A stretch of DNA of 53,771 bases from Candidatus Nomurabacteria bacterium GW2011_GWE2_34_25. Lineage in GTDB: Bacteria > Patescibacteriota > Minisyncoccia > Phycocordibacterales > UBA9973. Where the stretch lies: contig LBPS01000004.1 in the NCBI GenBank assembly GCA_000990325.1, forward strand, positions 1 through 53,771, in the 5' to 3' direction. Under the pieces are notes generated by a model. It saw only the letters and a list, made by a program, of their open reading frames with translations, was not told where the DNA came from and ran no database searches. The position numbers and the translations under genes were made by a program. This document shows, one piece after another, positions 41,072 to 48,499 of the stretch. Numbering within the stretch: the stretch's first letter is position 1; each line of letters begins with the position of its first letter.

Positions 41072-41887
41072 CTAAGCATTTTTATCGAAAGATTCTCTAA
41101 TTTTTAGCCATTTTTTGAAAGGTACATCTTCGGCTCTAACTTTTGTATCTATCTCTAATTTATTAAAAATTTCATCAATATAAGGAAGTCCGACTTCCTT
41201 AATATTAAGATCTTCCAAATTTTTTCTGAGGACTTTTCTTTTGTGTGCAAAACCAGCTTTGATTAATCTAAAGAATGATTCTTCCTCTTTTTTATCCTTA
41301 AAAACTTTATTGGAAATATTGTTTATAGAAATAATAGCTGAATCAACCTTTGGAGATGGAGAGAAGAACCTTTTGTGGACTTTCATTATATACTTTGGTT
41401 CTCCATAAGCCTTGATACTTAAGGATAATATGCTTTCTTTGTTGTCTCTCGCGACAATTCTCTCGGCCACTTCCTTTTGCACCAAAAGAGTCATGGTATT
41501 TGGTCTGTTTACTTCTGAAAGGAACCTTCGAATGATAGAACCCGTTATATTATAAGGAATATTGGCGATAATCTTATAGGTTTCAGGTTCTAGGTTATAG
41601 GTTTTAGGGTTGAATTCCAATATATCTTCATTAAGTAAAATCAATTTTCCTTCTTTTATTTCATTTGCAAATTTATCCTTTAAAATATCGATTAAATCTC
41701 GGTCTTTTTCAATGGCAATGACATTTTTTGCTTTTTCTAAGAGTTTTTCAGTCAAAACACCTTTCCCTGGTCCAATTTCTACAACAATATCGTTATTATT
41801 CACATCTCCAGCCTCGCACATCTTGAAAAGAGCCTCTTTAGACTTCAAAAAATTCTGCCCCATCGATTTTTTCGCTTTGTGAATCAT
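41072..41887 (-). CDS. ksgA: 16S rRNA dimethyladenosine transferase (KsgA/RsmA)
   Basis: This 271-residue methyltransferase dimethylates two adjacent adenines near the 3' end of 16S rRNA. KKSMGQNFL (about 5-13), the SAM motif VVEIGPGKGVLTEKL (about 36-50), IAIEKD, the catalytic NIPYNITGSIIRR (about 110) and the C-terminal helical domain (FAHKRKVLRKNL) are present. A -10-like TATACT precedes the ATG. It stands alone between the secretion cluster and the palindromic region at 41907-42188. Confidence 0.96.
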   Translation of the reverse strand: MIHKAKKSMGQNFLKSKEALFKMCEAGDVNNNDIVVEIGPGKGVLTEKLLEKAKNVIAIEKDRDLIDILKDKFANEIKEGKLILLNEDILEFNPKTYNLEPETYKIIANIPYNITGSIIRRFLSEVNRPNTMTLLVQKEVAERIVARDNKESILSLSIKAYGEPKYIMKVHKRFFSPSPKVDSAIISINNISNKVFKDKKEEESFFRLIKAGFAHKRKVLRKNLEDLNIKEVGLPYIDEIFNKLEIDTKVRAEDVPFKKWLKIRESFDKNA

Positions 41888-41906
41888 ATTATTGTATTAG
41901 TATACT

Positions 41907-42188
41907 AAAAACTCCAACAAATAGCTCTTCATTTTATTGTTTTTAAAATCTTCATTAAAAAATTCTCGGACTCACCACACAATAAAATTCTGCTGAATTT
42001 TTTGCTCGCACTCGGCTCGACAGCCTGCGTGAGGGTTCGCTCGAGAACATTTTAATTCCGCATTTTAAAAAACGTAAACAAATAGTCTTATCAGAGGGGC
42101 CGGCGGAGGTCGACGGACCGAGCAATGAGCAAATTTTCAGCAGAAAATTATGCGGACCCTCTGAGAAGAGCTATTTGTTGGAGTTTTT
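41907..42188. repeat. 282-bp palindrome-rich intergenic region, including element copy 2
   Basis: The left end (41907-41930) is a perfect 24-bp inverted repeat of the right end (42165-42188), core CAACAAATAGCTCTTC. Between are ATTTTATTGT/ACAATAAAAT, AAAAAATTC/GAATTTTTT, TTCTCG/CGAGAA and GGCT-CGAC-AGCC pairings. The right end can instead pair with the near arm of copy 2 (from 42068), so two exclusive folds exist. This is the whole ksgA-uvrD gap (304 bp); no ORF with coding character is seen. Confidence 0.7.
42068..42188 (+). ncRNA. 121-nt structured element, copy 2
   Basis: It has the same length and inner sequence as copy 1 at 11453-11573. The outer stem is AACAAATAG/CTATTTGTT plus AAAAAC/GTTTTT around a 3x3 internal loop. 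Hairpin 1 is GGTC-GACG-GACC and hairpin 2 AATTTTC-AGCA-GAAAATT. Every change relative to copy 1 within these helices keeps base pairing. It lies 3 bp from the uvrD stop, in opposite orientation to uvrD if read like copy 1; T-rich sequence follows on the plus strand. Confidence 0.7.
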
Positions 42189-42191
42189 ATT

Positions 42192-44135
42192 TTAAAGATA
42201 AACAATTTTTTCTCCTCCCCTCGAGTAACTTTGTGTGAAATCTGTCAGGTGAGCTGGAATATCATAGATGAATTCACTTGGTGTATTTACTTGCTTCATA
42301 CCGAAAATTGTACGGAGCGATGCATAAGTGAGGAATAACTTTTTTTCAGCCCTCGTTAGAGCCACATAGAAAAGTCGGCGTTCCTCTTCCTTATCTTCTT
42401 TAGTACCAGTTCCCGTGCGAGCATGAGGGAAGAGATCTTGTTCAAGCCCCGTGACAAATACATATTTGAATTCTAGTCCCTTAGAAGCATGAACGGTCAT
42501 AAGTCTTACCCCACCTTTTTTATCTGTATTGCTTGGTATCAAGCCGTCTTGATCACTTGAGAGAGAGGCATCTTCTAATAATTTTTCGATACCATCTTCC
42601 ATTTCATCATATTTAAGACAAAGGGTCACAAGTTCTTTCATATTTTCTAATCTCTCCATTTCTTCATTGGTCCCGTGTGAGAGTTCATCTTCAAGTCCAC
42701 TTTTTTCTATAATATATTTTATAACCTCTGTTGGTTTATGGGTGTCTATATATTCATGAATCTCTTCAAGTAGTGCATAGAACTTATTTATTTTAATTTG
42801 CATTCCGGCTGGTAGCTCAGAAGAAAGACCTGCAAGTATTTTTGTTAGGGTTACTTTTCCTATCCCCCTTGCTGGTGTATTTATAATTCTTTTTATATCA
42901 CTTAGGCTTTCTTTATTTAAACTTGCTTTAACATAAGAAAGGATATCTTTGATTTCTTTTCTCTCAAAGAATTTTATTCCGAGTACTTGGTAAGGAATTT
43001 GTCTAGAAAGAAGAGCTTCCTCCAATACACGCGATTGGAAATTAGCCCTATAAAGTATAGCTATATCTTCAGGTTTGTTTTCCCTTAGAAGCTCATCTAT
43101 CTCTCTAGCGACGAAGTCAGCTTCGCTTACTTCGTCGTATGCCTCACAAACAACTATTTGTTCACCATCAACATTTTTCGTAAACAAAGTTTTTGGAACT
43201 CGGTATTGATTCTTCTCTATTACATTATTGGCTGCTTCAATTATTTTTCCTGTCGAGCGATAATTCTGCTCAAGCATTACTATCTTTGCACTAGGATAGT
43301 CTTTTTCAAAATGAAGCATGTTTTTTATATTGGCTCCTCGCCAGCTATAAATATTCTGATCTGTATCTCCAACAACACAAATATTTTCATTTTTACCTAC
43401 CAGAAGTTTTGTCATCTCGTATTGAACTTCGTTGGTATCCTGATACTCATCGACGTGCACATATTGCCACCTTTCCTGGTATTTATTTCTTATATCTCCA
43501 AATTTACGCAAGATCAAAACCGATTCTAAAAGTAAGTCATCGAAGTCTAAACCTTTTTCTTTTTTGAGCCTTGCTTCGTAGCCTCCCCATACTAGTGCTA
43601 CGATACTTTGTATGCTACTTTTTACATTTGCTCGATAGTTTTCGAGACTTATGAAATCCCCTTTTGATTTTGAAATTATACTTTTAATTTTTCTAGGTTC
43701 ATGTTGCTTGGGATCTATGTCGTGCTCTTTCATTACATCTTTAATAATAGATATAGCATCGCTCTCGTCGATAATTGCGAAGTGTTTCGTTAGTCCTATT
43801 AGGTGAGCATTTTCTTTAATGATGTGGACACCAAGAGAATGAAAGGTGGAGACAAAAGGGATACCGGCGCCCGAGCTTCGCTCGGGCGCACTTACCCCAT
43901 GAATCTTATTTTCCAAAAGCATCATTACCCTGTCTCGCATCTCTTTCGCCGCTTTGTTTGTAAAAGTAACAGCCAGTATCGAAGATGGATCAACCCCCTC
44001 ATGTATCAAGTGGATTATCCTGTGAGTTATCGTCTTCGTCTTCCCCGCCCCCGCCCCAGCTACTATCAAAAGAGGCCCCTCTATGTAAAGGACCGCCTCT
44101 TTTTGTTTATCATTTAGTGAATCAAGATATTCCAT
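42192..44135 (-). CDS. uvrD: UvrD/PcrA/Rep-type superfamily 1 DNA helicase
   Basis: The 647-residue 3'-5' helicase shows motif I AGAGAGKTKTITHRI (about 27), Ia TFTNKAAKEMRDRV, II DEYQDTN (about 230), III GDTDQNIYSWRGA (about 257), IV LEQNYRST, V LMTVHASKGLEFKYVFV and VI RRLFYVALTRA. It is about 70-80 residues shorter than typical UvrD, mainly at the C-terminus. The segment SAPERSSGAG (about 82-91), just before the conserved STFHSLG, is encoded by a perfect palindrome and looks like an in-frame insertion. The promoter has TGC-TACAAT 7 nt from the ATG. Confidence 0.95.
   Translation of the reverse strand: MEYLDSLNDKQKEAVLYIEGPLLIVAGAGAGKTKTITHRIIHLIHEGVDPSSILAVTFTNKAAKEMRDRVMMLLENKIHGVSAPERSSGAGIPFVSTFHSLGVHIIKENAHLIGLTKHFAIIDESDAISIIKDVMKEHDIDPKQHEPRKIKSIISKSKGDFISLENYRANVKSSIQSIVALVWGGYEARLKKEKGLDFDDLLLESVLILRKFGDIRNKYQERWQYVHVDEYQDTNEVQYEMTKLLVGKNENICVVGDTDQNIYSWRGANIKNMLHFEKDYPSAKIVMLEQNYRSTGKIIEAANNVIEKNQYRVPKTLFTKNVDGEQIVVCEAYDEVSEADFVAREIDELLRENKPEDIAILYRANFQSRVLEEALLSRQIPYQVLGIKFFERKEIKDILSYVKASLNKESLSDIKRIINTPARGIGKVTLTKILAGLSSELPAGMQIKINKFYALLEEIHEYIDTHKPTEVIKYIIEKSGLEDELSHGTNEEMERLENMKELVTLCLKYDEMEDGIEKLLEDASLSSDQDGLIPSNTDKKGGVRLMTVHASKGLEFKYVFVTGLEQDLFPHARTGTGTKEDKEEERRLFYVALTRAEKKLFLTYASLRTIFGMKQVNTPSEFIYDIPAHLTDFTQSYSRGGEKIVYL
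43109..43137. repeat. Palindrome within uvrD coding sequence
   Basis: CGACGAAGT-C-AGC and GCT-T-ACTTCGTCG pair around TTC: 12 bp with one mismatch. It encodes the DEVSEADFVA stretch and has the same GC-TTC-GC centre as the palindrome at 43867. Confidence 0.6.
43867..43889. repeat. Perfect 10-bp palindrome within uvrD
   Basis: GCGCCCGAGC and GCTCGGGCGC flank TTC. It is G+C-rich in a low-G+C gene and encodes APERSSGA between conserved helicase segments, as expected for a small palindromic insertion. Confidence 0.75.
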
Positions 44136-44142
44136 GATTCAT

Positions 44143-44151
44143 ATTGTAGCA
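44143..44151 (-). promoter_or_regulatory. Extended -10 of uvrD
   Basis: TGCTACAAT on the minus strand lies 7 nt before the ATG at 44133-44135; no good -35 is seen. It matches the yidC promoter form. Confidence 0.5.
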
Positions 44152-44170
44152 TTTTATTTATAGAATTAAT

Positions 44171-44467
44171 CTATCCTAATTTTTCCTCCATTCCCTTTCG
44201 GAGTAACCAGGCTTCTTCTGTCACTATTTTATTAAATTCTGGAACTTTTTGGCTTAAAAATAGAAATAGAGTCGCCCCATCCTCATCTTCGGAAGTTGTG
44301 ATTCTTTCGTATTCTGTTAAATCTTCTTCAGATAAAAGTGGTAGAGAGCGTACTAATACTGCTTGGAATACTAAGCTTGCAAGACGTTCAAGCATTTCAT
44401 TTGCTTTTTCGGGTGGCATTTTATCTAATTGGAACAAATCAAACAAATCTTTTTTTATTGAATTCAT
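44171..44467 (-). CDS. DUF5663-like small helical protein
   Basis: The 98-residue, all-helical acidic protein has the pattern LFQLDKMPPEKANEMLERLASLVFQAVLVR, then LSEEDLTEYERI and a C-terminal helix. I associate this with DUF5663, a small domain frequent in Parcubacteria; the match is from memory. It has no signal, membrane helix or catalytic residues. It lies between uvrD and the large membrane protein at 44495, 27 bp after the latter's stop, so it is probably in that operon. Confidence 0.65.
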   Translation of the reverse strand: MNSIKKDLFDLFQLDKMPPEKANEMLERLASLVFQAVLVRSLPLLSEEDLTEYERITTSEDEDGATLFLFLSQKVPEFNKIVTEEAWLLRKGMEEKLG

Positions 44468-44494
44468 AATATTTTTATTTAATTAATAATTTAA

Positions 44495-47089
44495 TTATAA
44501 TTTAACCTTATCAAGTTTGCCAATTTCCGCTGCTACTTTTAGTGCATCATTTATAAATTGATCATTTGTTTGTGGAAGGTACATATTATCACCTGGTAAT
44601 GGCTTTATTCCCGTGACACTACTTAACTTGTGTAAATAATGATGTAATGGTTTATATTCATCTGAGACCTCACCAACCTTGAGATGATACAATTTATAAG
44701 CATCCATATTCTTTGCTTCATGCCAATTTTGATCTTCGTAATTATTTGGGAAAATTTTATGTATATTGTGATTGCTAACTCTTTCGATTTGCCTCATCTC
44801 TTTGCTTGTTAGTTCATGATGTGTGGAATCTTTTACAGAGTCGGCATCTTCTTTAGTGGCAGGTTTAACAGGATGCTCATCTGGATTTTTGTGTGGGGCG
44901 CCAGTTTGATCTTCACTATTATTCTTTACAGGGGTTTCAGCATGTTTGGAAACTGCTTCTTCTTCTGGATGAAGATAAGTTGTAGGATCTTCATTGTACT
45001 CTCCTCCAGGTGTTATATGAGGGGTATCTATTATTGTACTTCCTTCTACTGTTTCTGGTAGTCCATTTGGACCTAAGTGTGGAGTATTGGTTATTTCAGG
45101 ATTTGAACTTGGTGTGTTTGTAGAACCTTCAATTTTGGTTCCCGAATGATCTGAATCAAACATCTTTCCATCATATTTTTCAATTGTTTGTTCTGTTCCC
45201 TTGGTTTGAATCAAAACATGATCTTCACCTGTTTTAATTTCATGAAGGGTTAAATTCCCGTGGCTATAATTTAAAGTTGAACCTTTTAGAACAAAAGCAC
45301 TCTCTTCTGGATCATTTGGATTGTACAATCCAAGGCGAATTGCTTGGTGAGTGGCATCTGTTTTCATGAATTCCTGATCCTCTTGAGGGGCTTTTGATAT
45401 GTCTGGATATTCATGACGAATTTGTTCCTTAATATCTAATATGGTTTGGATAGCTCCCTTTGAACTGAAATCAACACTCACGGTTTTATCTGTACCACTT
45501 GCATCACTTTCAATTTTTACTGCTGGTTCACTTTTAACACTCGTAGTATCTTTTACTTCCTCCGTTTTTGCTTCAGCTCCAGACTTAACATGCTCCGTAT
45601 CTTTTATTTCTGTTGCTTGTTTAACCTCTGCCGTATCTTTTACTCCTTCACTTTTAACCTCTGCCGTATTTTTTATTTCTACTGAGTCTTTTGTTTCTGT
45701 TTTTATTTCAACCCCACTTTTAACCTCTACTGTATCTTTTATTTCCACTGAATCTTTAATTCCTGCAATCCCTGCTTCAGTTTGTTTGGATTCCACTGTA
45801 TCTTTTACTTCTGTAGCATTAGTTTCTACCTGGTTATCTCCAAAGGCAGATTTTATGTCAGCATTGGACATACCCCCTGTATGATTTTTTAATTCTGATT
45901 CAGAAAGTATTTTACCTCCTGCTCCGCTTCTCATGTGAGTTGCATCCTGTTGTTCCCCTGAATCAGTTTCACTACCCATAGCATGAGTCATTGTTTTTAA
46001 TTCAACTTCTTTATCATCTACAATTGCTTCTTCTTGTTTTATTCCCAACTCTGTTGGTTGATCAGTTTTCATGTGATCATGAATCTCTCCTGAGACTTCA
46101 AGTGCGAGGCCACTTATGACAGAACCTACTGTCAATTTAGATGCTCCATCTAGTAATTTACCCCAGATTCTCTGTCTTTTATATTTATTGAATATTTTAG
46201 TGTATTCCTGTTCAATTTGTTTGATACTATCTTCATTCAATTCTCTATTTTCTGCCTTTATTTTTTTAAGAAATTCATTTTTTGCCTCTTGTTCTCTTGC
46301 GAGTATCTTTTCATCTGTGAATTTCCCGTTAAATTTTTGAGACAATAGTCCTAAGGCAAAAGCACCTCCAGCAGTTGCACCAGCTGCCAATCCTGCAGGA
46401 GTGAGAAATGCGGCTCCAACAAATCCGATTCCTATCACTTTTGGAAGCCATTTTTTAACTTTATCTGAAGCACCACTGTTGCCAATGATATCCATAGAAA
46501 CTCCCATTCCTAGGCCAATACCCAGTTTCATTCCAATTTTCGAGAATATTCCACCAGCCAGAGATGTTGCTGTACCTATATCATTTTCTGCAAGTTCTTG
46601 TACTCCTACGGAAGAGATTAATCCTATTAAAGCAAGATTAATTCCCATCTTGGTCATTCTTTTTGCAAATCCTTTTGGACCAGCTTCTCCTTGTCCAAAT
46701 TTTTCCCATTTGCTTAATCCTCGAAGTACACTACCTCCAAATTTATTAGCTTCCAGCTTCGCTTTATTTACTGCTTCAGCATCAGCAATTAATTGCTCAA
46801 GTGTTTTTATTTCTTCCGGAGAGATTTGACCTGAGGTTGGTTCTGGATTAGGATTAGCTCCCTTGTTTTCTGTGTCTATTGGGGGCTCTTTATCAGTATC
46901 TCCTCCCTTACCCTTATCCTTTTCTTCCCCTGTTGGATCTTTATCTGTATCTTTATTTATGGGCTCACTTGATTTTTTCTTTTTCTTATCAAGAAGTGCC
47001 TGTGCCATAGCTCTAGCCTCCTCCAACTCTTTCCTTGTAGCAGATATTTCGTCATCTATATTTGGTTTTTGTGTTTGTCCTGTTTCCAT
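44495..47089 (-). CDS. Large membrane protein with EVK-type repeats
   Basis: The 864-residue protein has a charged N-terminal coiled-coil region (1-95, Lys/Asp-rich), a Gly/Ala-rich region with 3-4 hydrophobic helices (about 145-265, for example LALIGLISSVGV, VIGIGFVGAAFL) and a second weak hydrophobic helix near 315-330. A low-complexity stretch at about 425-545 is built from VEIKDTVEVKS-like units. A Thr/Asn/Pro-rich segment and a C-terminal LysM-like or helical end (about 780-864) follow. No known domain is certain. It is co-oriented with the coiled-coil and DHH-like genes upstream. Confidence 0.7.
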   Translation of the reverse strand: METGQTQKPNIDDEISATRKELEEARAMAQALLDKKKKKSSEPINKDTDKDPTGEEKDKGKGGDTDKEPPIDTENKGANPNPEPTSGQISPEEIKTLEQLIADAEAVNKAKLEANKFGGSVLRGLSKWEKFGQGEAGPKGFAKRMTKMGINLALIGLISSVGVQELAENDIGTATSLAGGIFSKIGMKLGIGLGMGVSMDIIGNSGASDKVKKWLPKVIGIGFVGAAFLTPAGLAAGATAGGAFALGLLSQKFNGKFTDEKILAREQEAKNEFLKKIKAENRELNEDSIKQIEQEYTKIFNKYKRQRIWGKLLDGASKLTVGSVISGLALEVSGEIHDHMKTDQPTELGIKQEEAIVDDKEVELKTMTHAMGSETDSGEQQDATHMRSGAGGKILSESELKNHTGGMSNADIKSAFGDNQVETNATEVKDTVESKQTEAGIAGIKDSVEIKDTVEVKSGVEIKTETKDSVEIKNTAEVKSEGVKDTAEVKQATEIKDTEHVKSGAEAKTEEVKDTTSVKSEPAVKIESDASGTDKTVSVDFSSKGAIQTILDIKEQIRHEYPDISKAPQEDQEFMKTDATHQAIRLGLYNPNDPEESAFVLKGSTLNYSHGNLTLHEIKTGEDHVLIQTKGTEQTIEKYDGKMFDSDHSGTKIEGSTNTPSSNPEITNTPHLGPNGLPETVEGSTIIDTPHITPGGEYNEDPTTYLHPEEEAVSKHAETPVKNNSEDQTGAPHKNPDEHPVKPATKEDADSVKDSTHHELTSKEMRQIERVSNHNIHKIFPNNYEDQNWHEAKNMDAYKLYHLKVGEVSDEYKPLHHYLHKLSSVTGIKPLPGDNMYLPQTNDQFINDALKVAAEIGKLDKVKL

Positions 47090-47110
47090 AAGTTAGTTAT
47101 TTATTATTTG

Positions 47111-48442
47111 TTATTCTTTCGACTTAGAATCTTTTTCAAATTGTTCTTTTAATTTTTTCTCATATTCTGTTGATTTTTCTTCATAAATTCTGGTGGCTTC
47201 ATTGTAACCATGTATATCATCTGCTATGACTTCTTCTCCAGGTCCTAGTATTTTATATATTGCATTATCTGAATATGTATCTATACCATCTTTTGTTTCG
47301 ATCGCTTTTGCATTTTTGATAACTTTAATAAAGCCCAGTATATTAAATTCAAAAAATACTTCACCATTATTTATTCTTTGCATGAATGTATAATTCATAC
47401 GATAGTTATCGTTTGCACACTCTCTGAAATCCAAGAGTGATGTCTTTTCTCCTCTATTTCTAGTTAAAAGAATTTGATTGTCGGACTTTTCCATCGCATA
47501 ATAAATAAAAGGTTTTTCCTCTCGGTCTTTTTGGATTTCTTCCTTTTCTTTCTTGAATTTTTCTACGAAAGTCCTCCTTTCTTCTTCTAGTTCTAATATT
47601 TTATTTTCTCTTTCCGTTATTTGTTTTTTAGTCCTCTCTATTATATAAGGTATTTCTGATAGCCTTTCGTTGAGTTCTTTCTTGAGATATGGCTCCCAGT
47701 TGGATATCCTTTTGGTAAAACTATCTAATTCTGATAAGTAACCATAGACCAGATTATCTTTTGCCCAAACGAATGGTTTGTAGAATTTTATAGATTTTAT
47801 TTTTTCTTTTATGTATGTTTTAGATTCATTTTGTCTATCTATGCGTCTCTGTCTTTCCTTGTTGTCTTCTTTGTCAGACTCTATTTGAAAGGTTATCTTT
47901 TGAATTTTGTTTTTTATTGTTTCAATTTCTTCTGCACTTAGTTCTTCTGTTTCCAATTCGTTCATTTTTGTTGAATTATCAGACCCTTCTTCTTTGTTTT
48001 GCTTGCCCTCTCTCTCTTTTCGAGCTTCAAGTTCGGCAAGTTTTGCCTCCAATTTATTTATAGTAGCTAAAATATTTTCCAAGGCTTTTTCTTCCTCAGC
48101 AGTTAGTTCTTCTTCATTTTCTTCTTCTGCGGTTACCTCCCCCTCTACCTTAATTTCCTCCTCAGTGTTTTTAGTATCAAATGTTTTATTTATTTCCTCT
48201 TTTACTTCTTTTACTGTTCTCCCCTTTCTTTTGCTTGGTTGCTTTTTGGCATCCTTTTTACCTGCTGGTATTGTTTCACCTTCCTCTTTTTTCAGAGGAG
48301 CTGTACCTTTTACCCTAGCTAAAATAGCATTTATTGCTTCCGTTCCTTTTTGAATAGTTTCAAGATCTTGAGTATGCTGGAGCTCTCTTTCTTGTATTTT
48401 GTCTGCTGCTGTTTGAGGTGGCTTGTTTGGTGTGTTGTCCAT
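47111..48442 (-). CDS. Coiled-coil protein of unknown function
   Basis: The 443-residue, strongly charged protein has Glu/Lys-rich coiled coils at about 60-200 and 245-310. The C-terminal part (about 310-420) is more globular (FIYYAMEKSDNQILLTRN, GEVFFEFNILGFIKVI). No signal peptide or membrane helix is present. It lies between the DHH-like and the large membrane protein genes, with short gaps (57 and 21 bp), so the three are probably co-transcribed. Confidence 0.7.
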   Translation of the reverse strand: MDNTPNKPPQTAADKIQERELQHTQDLETIQKGTEAINAILARVKGTAPLKKEEGETIPAGKKDAKKQPSKRKGRTVKEVKEEINKTFDTKNTEEEIKVEGEVTAEEENEEELTAEEEKALENILATINKLEAKLAELEARKEREGKQNKEEGSDNSTKMNELETEELSAEEIETIKNKIQKITFQIESDKEDNKERQRRIDRQNESKTYIKEKIKSIKFYKPFVWAKDNLVYGYLSELDSFTKRISNWEPYLKKELNERLSEIPYIIERTKKQITERENKILELEEERRTFVEKFKKEKEEIQKDREEKPFIYYAMEKSDNQILLTRNRGEKTSLLDFRECANDNYRMNYTFMQRINNGEVFFEFNILGFIKVIKNAKAIETKDGIDTYSDNAIYKILGPGEEVIADDIHGYNEATRIYEEKSTEYEKKLKEQFEKDSKSKE

Positions 48443-48499
48443 AAATTTTTTATAATGCTTTTAATTGATTATCTTCAATTTAAATTTTTTCGACTTTTA

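Noticed and set aside
41907-42191. Insertion sequence or transposon remnant
   Set aside because: A 24-bp inverted repeat bounds the region but there is no transposase ORF or clear target duplication; recorded instead as a structured repeat.
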